From positions 1 to 26,973 of the forward strand of contig CAUDZT010000031.1 in assembly GCA_958453935.1 (NCBI GenBank): 26,973 nucleotides of DNA, in the 5' to 3' direction. The translations under genes were made by a program, and so were the position numbers. Origin of the DNA: an uncultured Collinsella sp. GTDB lineage: Bacteria > Actinomycetota > Coriobacteriia > Coriobacteriales > Coriobacteriaceae. How positions within the stretch are numbered: position 1 is the first letter of the stretch; every line of letters starts with the position of its first letter. Below, piece after piece: positions 7,400-15,860 of the stretch. The notes beneath the pieces were generated by a model, which was given only the letters and a program-made list of their open reading frames with translations, ran no database searches and was not told the origin of the DNA.

Positions 7400-9208
7400 A
7401 TGCAGCGCAAGCATTCTGCTATTGTCGCGGGCCTGACGCTGGTGCTTTCGTTTGGCGCCGTTTCCGTGCCGGCACCCGCCGCTGCCGAGGAGCCCACGCC
7501 GGGCGTTGCCTCGGATGCCACCGATATCGATAAGGGTCTCTACACCCAGCAGTCCTTCTCGGGCGTGCTGAGGTCGGTCCAGGGCGTTTCGTTTGTTAAC
7601 GTGACCCCCGAGATGAAGTACTTTACCAAGTACGAGAGCCATGGCAACTATAACCAGGGCTTTTCGTATGGCGACGGCTATAACGCGCTGGGTTATTACC
7701 AGTTCGACCGTCGTTGGTCGCTCATTCCGTTTATGAAGCAGGTCTACAACTACAATCCCGAGAAATACAGCATGCTCAAGGATGCGATTGATCGCGGCAG
7801 CGAGATTTCTAACACGAGCAATGCCATGTACGAGAACGCCCAGCTCACTGAGCTGGGCCGTATTGCGCAGGAGGCCTTCCAGGGCGCTTATAACACCGAC
7901 CCTGCTGAGTTTTCGGCTCTGCAAGATGCCTATGCGTACAACTCGTACTATGCGGTGACCGAGGCGTGGCTCAAGAGCGGCCTAGGTATTGATATTTCGG
8001 GCCGTGCCGATTGCGTTAAGGGCATGGTGTGGAGCATTACCAACATGTGCGGCACCGGTGGCTGCAGGGACTTCTTCCGTTGGGCGAATCTCTCCAACGA
8101 TATGTCCGACCGCGAGTTTGTGACGGCGCTCTCCAATAGCGTGGTCGATAACGTTGCCACCAAGTTTTCGAGCCAGCCCCAGTATCATGAGGGCTGGAAG
8201 AACCGCTACCGCAACGAGCTGAAGGACTGCTTGGTTTATATCGCCGAGGACGAGGCCGCTGCGACGCCCGTGCAGCCCGAACCTACGCCGGCGCCCTCGC
8301 CGACGCCTGATTCGAATGACGACTCGAGCGACGATGCCAACGATGACAGGATGGATGCGCCCTCGACCGGTGCTGACGGTGATGGCTCTGCTGGTGGCAC
8401 TACCAACAACGGCTCTACCTCGAACGGTTCCGATTCAAACGGCTCTGCTGCGGGCGATTCGTCTTCAAGCTCTGCCGGCAATACGGACAGCGACGCTTCT
8501 GGTTCGACCGGCGCTGGCACCTCTAACTCATCCACCGGCTCGAGCGATTCGTCCGTTGGCACCGGCTCTAACAACGGCTCCGGCTCTGACGCAACCCCTG
8601 GTTCCGATGCTTCCAAGGATGACTCGAATAAGGCGCCGGACGTTCCCGTTGCTTCGCCGGACAAGAAGCCTTCTTTCTCCGAGCAGCTTGGCTCTACGCT
8701 GGGCTCTTCGCTGATGGCTGGCGTCAATAACGGCTCGACCCAGAACAAGGGCAACTCTGATCAGGTTTCCACGGAAAAGATCGAAGCCGCAAAGGGCGAC
8801 TCCAAGGACAAGGCTTCCGAGAAGACCGAATCCGATAAGGGTTCTAGCTCTGAGGAGAAGAGCGACAAGTCCGAACAGAAGAAGGACGAGGATAAGAAGT
8901 CTGAATCTGAGGAGAAGGACAAGAGCAAGGCCGAGGGCGAAAAGAAACAGTCCGAAGACGACGACAAGAGCGGTGCTGACAACCAGGTCCAAGAGCAAAA
9001 TGACTCCAAAACGGTGACCACCACGACCACGACGACTACAACTACCAAGTCCTCGGGCGGCAACATGCCCAAGACGGGCGATCTGATTGTGATGGCGAGC
9101 CTTGCCAGCGCGAGCTTGGCCACACTGGGCGCTACGTCTATCGTAAGTGGTAAGCATAAGCTCGATCAGCAGAAGAAGGCTTCTGGGGAGGACGGCTCGG
9201 AGGAGTAA
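7400..9208 (+). CDS. Secreted LPXTG-type surface protein with possible lysozyme-like domain
   Basis: The 602-residue protein has a signal peptide (residues 1-29, AXA-type cleavage near PAPAAA). A folded domain spans about 50-285. A Ser/Gly/Asn/Asp-rich low-complexity region (about 290-460), a Lys/Glu/Ser/Asp charged stretch (about 460-535) and a threonine run (about 540-550) follow. The C-terminus is a sortase signal: MPKTG at 556-560, a hydrophobic helix and a Lys-rich tail. In the folded domain KYESHGNYNQGFSYGDGYNA, then LGYYQFD, resembles the glutamate-containing motif of lysozyme and transglycosylase folds (Glu79 as candidate acid), and four Cys lie near 210-270. The hydrolase call is tentative; wall anchoring is well supported. 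AGGGAGGA precedes the ATG. Confidence 0.8.
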   Translation: MQRKHSAIVAGLTLVLSFGAVSVPAPAAAEEPTPGVASDATDIDKGLYTQQSFSGVLRSVQGVSFVNVTPEMKYFTKYESHGNYNQGFSYGDGYNALGYYQFDRRWSLIPFMKQVYNYNPEKYSMLKDAIDRGSEISNTSNAMYENAQLTELGRIAQEAFQGAYNTDPAEFSALQDAYAYNSYYAVTEAWLKSGLGIDISGRADCVKGMVWSITNMCGTGGCRDFFRWANLSNDMSDREFVTALSNSVVDNVATKFSSQPQYHEGWKNRYRNELKDCLVYIAEDEAAATPVQPEPTPAPSPTPDSNDDSSDDANDDRMDAPSTGADGDGSAGGTTNNGSTSNGSDSNGSAAGDSSSSSAGNTDSDASGSTGAGTSNSSTGSSDSSVGTGSNNGSGSDATPGSDASKDDSNKAPDVPVASPDKKPSFSEQLGSTLGSSLMAGVNNGSTQNKGNSDQVSTEKIEAAKGDSKDKASEKTESDKGSSSEEKSDKSEQKKDEDKKSESEEKDKSKAEGEKKQSEDDDKSGADNQVQEQNDSKTVTTTTTTTTTTKSSGGNMPKTGDLIVMASLASASLATLGATSIVSGKHKLDQQKKASGEDGSEE

Positions 9209-9239
9209 TCTTCTAGATCGTTTTCTATAAGAGTTTGGG

Positions 9240-9275
9240 ACGGGGTCCGGTGCGGCGGCATCGGGCCCCGTTTTT
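9240..9275 (+). terminator. Intrinsic terminator of the surface protein gene
   Basis: A 13-bp stem with two G-U pairs (9240-9252 with 9259-9271) and a 6-nt loop is followed by a T-run at 9271-9275. It lies about 30 bp after the stop codon. Confidence 0.88.
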
Positions 9276-9347
9276 GTTGTGCAACGATTTGTTATGCCCC
9301 CTCGGGGGTCTGCTGCTACCGTTGCCCGAAACGTTTGCATGTCGATA

Positions 9348-9375
9348 TTGTTGCGCTCTACCCGCTCGCTACAAT
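9348..9375 (+). promoter_or_regulatory. Predicted promoter of the AAA-ATPase-like gene
   Basis: TTGTTG (9348-9353), a 16-bp spacer and TACAAT (9370-9375) form a reasonable promoter directly after the preceding terminator. The leader would be about 27 nt and includes the GGAG ribosome binding site at 9397-9400. Confidence 0.5.
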
Positions 9376-9408
9376 GGGCATCGTGCTGCGTTAGAAGGAG
9401 AGTTTACG

Positions 9409-11208
9409 GTGTCTGAACAGGCGAATTATGGTGTTGCTCATGCGTTTGGCGCACGGTTGCTCAGTTATGCGGATAACGCAGCTCTACCGGTTGATGCACG
9501 CGACTTTTCCGATGCAATCAATCGGTGTTTACTCGTCGATAAGACTATGTTTATTGCCGATATATTGGACAGTGAAGCACCTGTTGCGCTTTGCTGTCGG
9601 CCCAAGGGTTTTGGCAAGAGCATGAATTTATCGATGCTCAAGTGCTATTTGGAACGACCTGATCGCCGGCGGCCGGATCGAAGCCCGTTCGTCGGCACTC
9701 AGATTTGGCAGGCGGGTGGCGGTCGCTATCGTGATGAGTACGCGTGTTATCCGGTCATCATGCTCGACTTTACAGCTGCCGCTTCGAGGCATGGCGCTGG
9801 TGCTGCGGCAGCAATTCGCGGGGCTGTCGTGCGCGAGTGCGCCCGATTGCTGCCGCTGCTTGCCGCGCCTGATCTGTCAAGACGTGAGGTTCGTCTTATC
9901 GAGAGGGCGGCGCGTGGGGTGGCCAGCGATAAGGAGATCGATGCGGCGCCTGGCGCGCTTATTAAACTGCTTCAGACGGCTTTCGATGAGCGGGTTGTTC
10001 TTCTGATAGACGACTACGACGCGGTATGTCCAAAGCGTTTGGACGCTAAGGACGACGGTAGCGTGGATTCCCTAGAGTCGCTCAGCCGAATGTTGTTCGA
10101 CACCATTGCCGATGCCGGCGACTCGTTGCGATTGACGTGTCTGATGGGCGAGCGCCCCGGTCATGCCGAGTTTGCGTTGTCCCAACGTGGGGTTTCCTAT
10201 CGGTCGGCGACAGCGTTGTCGAGTTGGTGTGATCGATGGTTCGGTTTTTCGGACGACGAAGTCCAAGTGCTGTTGGATTGCATCGGTCGCAACGGCTGTC
10301 TGGATGACGCGCGTGAGTGGCTCGAGGGCTATCTGTTTGGTGGTTTTTATTGCTCGAGCCCGGAGCGCGTGGTGGACTACGCACATCGCGGTTGCGTCGC
10401 GCCTGTTCGGGCAGATCTGTATGGTTACGCCGACCGTCTGAGCGCATGCATCGGTGACTGGAACCTCATACGCTTGTCCGCATTGTTCAATTTGCTTGAG
10501 CCGCATGGGTTTATTGAGGTGCCAGTGCGCGTGCATGTCGAGGAGGCCGATGCCGCCAAGCCCGAAGATATCTGGACTGCGCTGTATCTGTCTGGATTTC
10601 TTACGACGGACATGACGGGGCATTCGGAGGGCGGCGCGTGCCTTCGTTCCCTGCGTCTGCCTAACAACGAAGTGCGTCAGGCGCTCCGTCTTGTAATTCT
10701 GGAATGGTTTGAGTGCGCCGTTGAGGACGTTGGAGTTATCGACTCATTCCATGACGGCCTGTGTCGAGGAGACGAGGACGCTGTAAAGCAAGCTTTGAGC
10801 TGTGCTATCGGCGATCTGGGCATCGATGTGGACAAATCAGATATGCCGACAGCCTATCATCTGGCGCTGCAGGGGCTTTGCTTTGGACTGTCCGGCTATT
10901 GCAATCCCAGCTCCAAGCGAAGTGGTGTCTCGGATCGCTGGGATATCCAGGTGATTCCCACCGGTCGGGTGTTTGACGTGGCCGACACGCTCGGCATGCT
11001 CGATGAGCGACCGCTCATTACGATCAACATGTTGTATGACCCTGGCGTCGATGCCCTGGGCCTGGAACTGTTAGCGGTTCAGGCGCTGCTCGACATAGAA
11101 CGCGACGGCATCGATGATATCCGCGTGCCGCGCCCCGCCGTCGGGCGCATGCGTTGGGGCTTTGGTTTTGACGGTCAGCGTGTGTCCGTGGTGTGTCAAC
11201 GACTGTAG
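9409..11208 (+). CDS. AAA-ATPase-like protein with degenerate PD-(D/E)XK-type C-terminus
   Basis: This 599-residue protein resembles the AAA-ATPase-like/DUF1703 family. Walker A is RPKGFGKSMNLSML (Lys70, Ser71) and Walker B is VVLLIDDYDAV (Asp201, Asp202), where the family usually has IDEYD. The C-terminal part keeps the family's SGVSDRWDIQVIPTG and the QALLDIERDGIDD helix. However, the nuclease motif usually ending in E-F-K is replaced by LITINMLYDPG, so nuclease activity is doubtful. The start is GTG at 9409 with GGAG 8 nt upstream; the frame is open from 9235, but that part overlaps the preceding terminator. The family is common in gut anaerobes and its role is unknown. Confidence 0.85.
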   Translation: MSEQANYGVAHAFGARLLSYADNAALPVDARDFSDAINRCLLVDKTMFIADILDSEAPVALCCRPKGFGKSMNLSMLKCYLERPDRRRPDRSPFVGTQIWQAGGGRYRDEYACYPVIMLDFTAAASRHGAGAAAAIRGAVVRECARLLPLLAAPDLSRREVRLIERAARGVASDKEIDAAPGALIKLLQTAFDERVVLLIDDYDAVCPKRLDAKDDGSVDSLESLSRMLFDTIADAGDSLRLTCLMGERPGHAEFALSQRGVSYRSATALSSWCDRWFGFSDDEVQVLLDCIGRNGCLDDAREWLEGYLFGGFYCSSPERVVDYAHRGCVAPVRADLYGYADRLSACIGDWNLIRLSALFNLLEPHGFIEVPVRVHVEEADAAKPEDIWTALYLSGFLTTDMTGHSEGGACLRSLRLPNNEVRQALRLVILEWFECAVEDVGVIDSFHDGLCRGDEDAVKQALSCAIGDLGIDVDKSDMPTAYHLALQGLCFGLSGYCNPSSKRSGVSDRWDIQVIPTGRVFDVADTLGMLDERPLITINMLYDPGVDALGLELLAVQALLDIERDGIDDIRVPRPAVGRMRWGFGFDGQRVSVVCQRL

Positions 11209-11212
11209 CGGC

Positions 11213-11227
11213 GGGCGAAAGCCCTTT
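11213..11227 (+). terminator. Weak GNRA hairpin between convergent genes
   Basis: GGGC-GAAA-GCCC followed by TTT lies just after the ATPase-like gene, in a 20-bp gap to the convergent glycosyltransferase. The 4-bp stem with a stable tetraloop could act as a weak terminator. Confidence 0.35.
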
Positions 11228-11228
11228 A

Positions 11229-12248
11229 CTACTCGGCGTCCTTCAGGGGCGGCATGGGCTTCCAGTTGGGATCCTTAACGATCTTGCGTGCGTCCTTCAT
11301 GCCACGGCGCAGCGCCGGAATACCGGTCTTAAAGCATTTGTCGACTGCTGCCAGACGAATGAACTCCTTGCAGAAGGTCGCGGCATTGCCCAGACGGAAC
11401 AGCACGGGGTGGTAGTCGCCGTAGATCTGCATGTAGCGTGCCAGATAACCGCGGTTGCGCATGATGTAGTAGCGGTTGGTGTCGCTCGTGGAGTTGAGCT
11501 GGCGCTTGCCGGCGATATCCCAGTTAGAGACGGCGCGGGCGCGCTTGAGCACCACGTCGGCAACCACGGCGGCGGGGAAGTGCTGGCTGGCCACGTAGCC
11601 GTAGCAGGCATCGTCGCCGTAGATAAAGAAGCGCGCGTCGGGCAGGCCAATCTTGTCGACCACGCGGCGCGAGAACATGCCGCCCTCAAAGCACAGTTGG
11701 TTCATGGTGCGGTAGCCCTCGGGTCCCAAATCCCACTTGGCGATGGGGTTAGGGATGCCGAGCGAAAGGATGAGCTGGTACTGCCAAAAGAAGGCGCCGC
11801 CGTCAAAGTCCAGGCGCGAACCCTGAATGACGTCGTAACGGTCGGTCCACTTGGCCAAGCGCTCGATGCCTTCGGGGATGACGAGCACGTCGTCGTCCAT
11901 CACCCAGAACCACTGGGCGCCCAGGTCGTAGGCACATTTGGTGCCGGCGGAGAAGCCACCCGCGCCGCCACCGTTTTCAAGCTGCGGCGCGTATATAACG
12001 CGGTCGGTGCCACCCTGTGAATCGGGCTGGTCGGTGTCGATGCCCCACAGGTTGGCGAGGCGCTCGTTAAATGCGGTGCACATGGCCTCGGTCTCGCGCG
12101 AATTCTCGTTATCGACAATCACGATGCGCCAGGGCGTTGCCGTGAGCTCGGTCATGGAGTCGAACAAGTTGGCCAGGAGTTCCTGGCGCTTGTATGTGAC
12201 GACAACGATGGCGAGCTTATCGATGGGGGCGGGAAGGGTTGAAGGCAT
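11229..12248 (-). CDS. GT2 glycosyltransferase, galactofuranosyltransferase-like
   Basis: The 339-residue enzyme has an N-terminal GT-A fold starting LAIVVVTYKRQELLANLFDS. It has the donor-binding loop ENGGGAGGFSAG, the metal-binding WVMDDDV, and the acceptor-side FIYGDDACYGYVAS. This combination is typical of GlfT2/WbbN-like transferases that add galactofuranose or rhamnose to surface glycans; the sugar cannot be fixed from sequence. The start is ATG at 12248 with GAAAGGA upstream; the frame is open to 12383, but the extra part is not family-like. It is transcribed away from the glycosyltransferase cluster. Confidence 0.87.
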   Translation of the reverse strand: MPSTLPAPIDKLAIVVVTYKRQELLANLFDSMTELTATPWRIVIVDNENSRETEAMCTAFNERLANLWGIDTDQPDSQGGTDRVIYAPQLENGGGAGGFSAGTKCAYDLGAQWFWVMDDDVLVIPEGIERLAKWTDRYDVIQGSRLDFDGGAFFWQYQLILSLGIPNPIAKWDLGPEGYRTMNQLCFEGGMFSRRVVDKIGLPDARFFIYGDDACYGYVASQHFPAAVVADVVLKRARAVSNWDIAGKRQLNSTSDTNRYYIMRNRGYLARYMQIYGDYHPVLFRLGNAATFCKEFIRLAAVDKCFKTGIPALRRGMKDARKIVKDPNWKPMPPLKDAE

Positions 12249-12389
12249 GGGGCAATATATCCTTTCACGCGCGGCGCGCGAGCGCTGCGCGGAAGCTATC
12301 GAATACGTCCTTGGGACTGTCCTATTGTAAAGGCTCGGCGCACCTTGACGGCAAGCTTTGAATAAAACGCAGGAACCTGCCACGGGCCC

Positions 12390-12406
12390 GCCGCATGACG
12401 TGCGGC
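12390..12406. repeat. Hairpin between divergent glycosyltransferases
   Basis: GCCGCA and TGCGGC flank a 5-nt loop. It lies immediately upstream of the predicted promoter at 12411 and could be an operator or a transcript hairpin; no T-tract follows. Confidence 0.3.
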
Positions 12407-12410
12407 TACT

Positions 12411-12439
12411 TTGCCCGCAAGAGGCTCCATAGATTATAT
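12411..12439 (+). promoter_or_regulatory. Predicted promoter of the glycosyltransferase cluster
   Basis: TTGCCC (12411-12416), 17 bp and TTATAT (12434-12439) sit in an AT-rich patch of otherwise GC-rich DNA, about 65 bp before the first start codon. Confidence 0.4.
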
Positions 12440-12504
12440 AAACGTCCGCTGGCGCGCTGACCCTTTGATACCATGAAACGACAGGTATTTCCTAAGGAGC
12501 ACAT

Positions 12505-13608
12505 TTGTCTACTAACGCCTCTGGCAGCCCTGTTCTGTCGCTGCTTATTCCCATTTACAATGTTCAGCGCTACCTGCGCGAGTGCCTCGATTCCGCCCTG
12601 GCGCAGACGCTCAAGGATATTGAGATCATCTGCATTAACGACGGGTCGACCGACAACTCGCCGGCGATTATCCGCGAGTATATGGAGCGCGATGGGCGCG
12701 TCAAGATGATCGACAAGGCCAACAGCGGCTACGGCGACTCGATGAACCACGGTCTGGAGATGGCGCGTGGCAAGTACGTTGGCATCTTGGAGTCCGATGA
12801 CTTTATGGCGTCCGACGCACTCGAAAAGCTTGTCTCGGCCGCCGATACCAATAATGCCGACTTTGCGAAGGCGAACTTTGATTTCTACTGGTCTAAGCCC
12901 GAGGAACGCCGTTCGCTGCATAAGATGTTTAGACCTCAGGATTGTGGCAAGCCGGTGCACCCGAGCGATACGACGCAGTTCTTTAAGCAAAAGCCGTCGA
13001 TTTGGTCGGCCGTGTACCGTCGCGATTTTCTTGAGCGCAACGGCATTAAGTTCCTGCCGACTCCGGGGGCATCCTTTCAGGACACGTCATTTGCCTTTAA
13101 GGTGATCGCGTGCGCCGATAAGGCTGTTTACCTGCATGATGCCGTGTTGTCGTATCGCCAGGACAACGAGAATTCCTCGGTCAATTCTTCGGCTAAGGTC
13201 TTTTGCGTCAATACCGAGTATGCCGAGATTGAGCGTTGGATTCGAGAGGATTATGCCCGCGACCACGCAAGTGATGACGTCGCGCGCATGCTCAAGTTCA
13301 ATCAACTCATTAAGTACGATTCGTACATGTGGAACTATGTGCGCCTAGCGCCTAAGTTCTATAAGGAGTTCCTGGTGCAGATGGCTAAGGAATTTCAGGC
13401 GGCCTTGGACGCGGGGGAGTTTTCGCTTGACGACCTCAAGCCGTGGAAGCGCGCGAATCTCGCTGCCATTCTCAAAGATCCTGAGGGCTGGGTTGACGAG
13501 CATCCGAGTTTTGCGACGGATGGTGCCTTGGGGCGCGCTAAGTATTACGCCTCGGTTGGAGGCCCTGGCGTGGTCGCCGCCTTCCTCATCGAATCGCTGA
13601 GGGGGTAG
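12505..13608 (+). CDS. GT2 glycosyltransferase, type A
   Basis: This 367-residue GT2 enzyme opens with LSLLIPIYNVQRYLRECLDS, has the nucleotide-binding INDGSTD near 45-50 and the metal-binding ESDD at 96-99. The acceptor-side sequence KPSIWSAVYRRDFL and the motif FLPTPGASFQDTSF follow. The start is a TTG at 12505 with AAGGAG five bases upstream; no ATG lies nearby in frame. It is a close paralog of the gene at 14730-15848, sharing exact 30-31 bp stretches of DNA. It leads a run of five same-strand transferases, 6 bp from the next gene. The role is probably in capsule or wall polysaccharide; the donor sugar is unknown. Confidence 0.9.
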   Translation: MSTNASGSPVLSLLIPIYNVQRYLRECLDSALAQTLKDIEIICINDGSTDNSPAIIREYMERDGRVKMIDKANSGYGDSMNHGLEMARGKYVGILESDDFMASDALEKLVSAADTNNADFAKANFDFYWSKPEERRSLHKMFRPQDCGKPVHPSDTTQFFKQKPSIWSAVYRRDFLERNGIKFLPTPGASFQDTSFAFKVIACADKAVYLHDAVLSYRQDNENSSVNSSAKVFCVNTEYAEIERWIREDYARDHASDDVARMLKFNQLIKYDSYMWNYVRLAPKFYKEFLVQMAKEFQAALDAGEFSLDDLKPWKRANLAAILKDPEGWVDEHPSFATDGALGRAKYYASVGGPGVVAAFLIESLRG

Positions 13609-13614
13609 GTCGGC

Positions 13615-14655
13615 ATGGGAGAGGTCTCGTGTCCTAAAGCTACCATTGTCGTCCCCGTTTATAACTCAGTGCGTTCCATTCAGCGATGCCTCGATTCGCT
13701 GTTGGCCCAGTCCGAGCGCTCGATTCAGGTTGTCTGCGTCAACGACGGTTCGACCGATGATTCGTTGAACGTGTTGCACCAGATCGCGCAGGCCGACGAT
13801 CGCGTACTGGTGATTGACCAGGAAAACGCGGGTGTCTCGTGTGCTCGAAATGCCGGTATCGATGCCGTCGAGGGCGAGACCGTCTTTTTTGTGGACGCCG
13901 ACGATTACATCGATGCCCAGACGGTCGAGCGCGTGCTGCATTCCATGGAGTCTGCAGATGCCGAGGTCGCCGTCTTTGGCGGCGTCTGTGAACCTGCCGA
14001 TGCTGCCCCCAAACGCGTCCAGCAACTCATGAGCCCCAAAGCTGGTGCCTTCGGCGCCCGTGATCCCCAACTGCTGTTCCATTCGAATGCGCAGCCCTAT
14101 GCCTGCCGTGCGGCTTTTTCGCGCGAGCTGCTCAATCGCGAAGGCATTCGCTTCGCCCCCGGTTTGGCTTTGGGCGAGGACGTCGTCTTCCAATTCGCGG
14201 CTTATGCGCTTGCCCGCAAGACCGTCGTCATGCCGGACAAGTTCTACCACTACGTGATGGAGAGCGAATCGGCGACGCACGAGTTCAACAGTGCCGAGGC
14301 TCGCGCCAAAAAACTTGACGCCCACATGAGGATGCTCGAGGAGGTCTTGGAGGACTGGGCGGCCTACGGTCTTTTGGACCTGTGCCCCGGCGAGCTGATA
14401 ACTTGGTTTTTAGACCTAATCGTGTTCGACCTGGCGCGCTTGGATGCCGATGACTTCCATCGCGTGGCGGCTCGCGTCAACATGGACCTTACGACGTTTT
14501 TGGGAACGGAGTGGACGGATATGCCTGCCAAGGGCGCCGTTTGCCGTGTTGCCCACAAGTTCGTTGCGACGACCTCGGGCGTTTCGATGGCAGACGCCAC
14601 GCTGTTCTATCTTTCGACTCGCGGTCTCAAAGCCTGCCTGGAGCGCTTTCTTTAA
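13615..14655 (+). CDS. GT2 glycosyltransferase, type B
   Basis: This 346-residue GT2 enzyme has ATIVVPVYNSVRSIQRCLDS at the start, VNDGSTDDS near 42-50, ENAGVSCARNAGID (70-83) and the metal-binding FVDADDYID (92-100). The C-terminal half has the LGEDVVFQFAAYALARKTV pattern, where Glu-Asp is the usual catalytic or acceptor-binding pair. It starts 6 bp after the previous stop with a GGGGG/TAGG stretch upstream. It resembles the gene at 15861-16928 more than its immediate neighbours. Confidence 0.9.
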   Translation: MGEVSCPKATIVVPVYNSVRSIQRCLDSLLAQSERSIQVVCVNDGSTDDSLNVLHQIAQADDRVLVIDQENAGVSCARNAGIDAVEGETVFFVDADDYIDAQTVERVLHSMESADAEVAVFGGVCEPADAAPKRVQQLMSPKAGAFGARDPQLLFHSNAQPYACRAAFSRELLNREGIRFAPGLALGEDVVFQFAAYALARKTVVMPDKFYHYVMESESATHEFNSAEARAKKLDAHMRMLEEVLEDWAAYGLLDLCPGELITWFLDLIVFDLARLDADDFHRVAARVNMDLTTFLGTEWTDMPAKGAVCRVAHKFVATTSGVSMADATLFYLSTRGLKACLERFL

Positions 14656-14686
14656 TTCCAAGCGCTGCCGCCCGCCGCAACTCGGC

Positions 14687-14695
14687 TGCTAAAAT
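14687..14695 (+). promoter_or_regulatory. Possible internal promoter (extended -10)
   Basis: TGCTAAAAT gives an extended -10 box in the 74-bp gap between type B and the second type A gene. No good -35 box is visible. It could add transcription for the downstream half of the cluster. Confidence 0.35.
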
Positions 14696-14729
14696 AACCC
14701 TGTTACACGCTATTCAACAGGAGGTTCTC

Positions 14730-15848
14730 TTGCAGAACTCTGATACCCCTAAAGTTTCGCTGCTTGTCCCCATCTGCAATGTCGAACGCTACCTGCGCGA
14801 GTGCCTCGATTCCGCCGTGGCTCAGACGCTCAAGGACATCGAGATCATCTGTATCAACGACGGCTCCACCGATAGCTCGCCGGATATCATCCGCGAGTAC
14901 ATGGAGCGCGACTCTCGTGTAAAGATGATCGACAAAGCCAACAGCGGCTACGGCGACTCGATGAACCGCGGCCTGGAGATGGCGCGCGGTGAGTACGTGG
15001 GCATCCTTGAGTCTGACGACTTTATGTTTGAGGATTCGCTCCAAAAGCTGGTCGCCAAGGCCGATACTGAGCATGCCGATGTGGTAAAGGGCGACTTTTA
15101 CCTGTATTGGTCCACGCCCAGCGAGCGCCGTGAGCTGTTTGGGATCATCGACGAGCATATGACGGGCGCCGCGTATCGCCCCGTCGATCGCCCGGGCATC
15201 TTCTACCGCAAACCTTCCATTTGGTCGGCTATCTATCGGCGTGAGTTCCTCAACGACAATCAGATTCGGTTCCTTCCCACGCCGGGTGCCTCGTATCAGG
15301 ACGCAGGCTTTAACTTTAAAGTTTGGGCTTGTGCCGAACGTGCCGCGTTTATTGCGGACCCCATTTTGTGCTATCGGCAAGATAACGAGAAGAGCTCCGT
15401 TAATTCGCCCAACAAGGTGTTTTGCGTTTGCGACGAATATGCCGAGATGCAGCGCTTTTTGGATGAACGCCCCGAGCTTAAGGCTCAACTCCAGGGCATT
15501 TTAATGCGCATGAAGGTCGATACGTACCGTTGGAATGATGAGCGCCTGGTCGATGAGTTGCGCGAGCAGTTTTGGGAGAAGGCCTCTCCCGAGCTCAAGT
15601 CCGATTGGGATGCCGGTCGCTTTGACCTGTCGCTGTTTGATCCGCGTGGCGAGACCGACTTGCGCCTGATGGTCAAATCGCCCCGCGCCTATATCGATTC
15701 GCGCTTTGACTTTAAGAAGCCGGGCAAGATCAATACGTTTAAGCACTACTTTAAGATCGGCGGCCTGCCGCTGGTCTGGCGCGTGCTGACGTATCAGCGC
15801 ACCTACGGTGATAATCCGCACCCCGATGACGTTCCGGTCGCACAGTAG
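14730..15848 (+). CDS. GT2 glycosyltransferase, type A paralog
   Basis: The 372-residue protein is the second type A enzyme. It has VSLLVPICNVERYLRECLDS, CINDGSTDSS and the metal-binding ESDD at about 91-94, then KPSIWSAIYRREFL and FLPTPGASYQDAGF. The start is TTG at 14730, preceded by a perfect AGGAGG at 14719-14724. The frame is open to 14511, but that stretch lies inside the previous gene in another frame. Like its paralog it begins with TTG, so the weak start seems inherited with the duplication. The C-terminal 70 residues differ from the first copy, which may alter the acceptor. Confidence 0.9.
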   Translation: MQNSDTPKVSLLVPICNVERYLRECLDSAVAQTLKDIEIICINDGSTDSSPDIIREYMERDSRVKMIDKANSGYGDSMNRGLEMARGEYVGILESDDFMFEDSLQKLVAKADTEHADVVKGDFYLYWSTPSERRELFGIIDEHMTGAAYRPVDRPGIFYRKPSIWSAIYRREFLNDNQIRFLPTPGASYQDAGFNFKVWACAERAAFIADPILCYRQDNEKSSVNSPNKVFCVCDEYAEMQRFLDERPELKAQLQGILMRMKVDTYRWNDERLVDELREQFWEKASPELKSDWDAGRFDLSLFDPRGETDLRLMVKSPRAYIDSRFDFKKPGKINTFKHYFKIGGLPLVWRVLTYQRTYGDNPHPDDVPVAQ

Positions 15849-15860
15849 GAGCACTTGACT

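Noticed and set aside
8236..9340. Minus-strand frames opposite the surface protein stalk (8236-8754, 8528-9340, 8761-9123)
   Set aside because: They mirror the low-complexity Ser/Gly and Lys/Glu codons and are Leu/Ser-rich artefacts.
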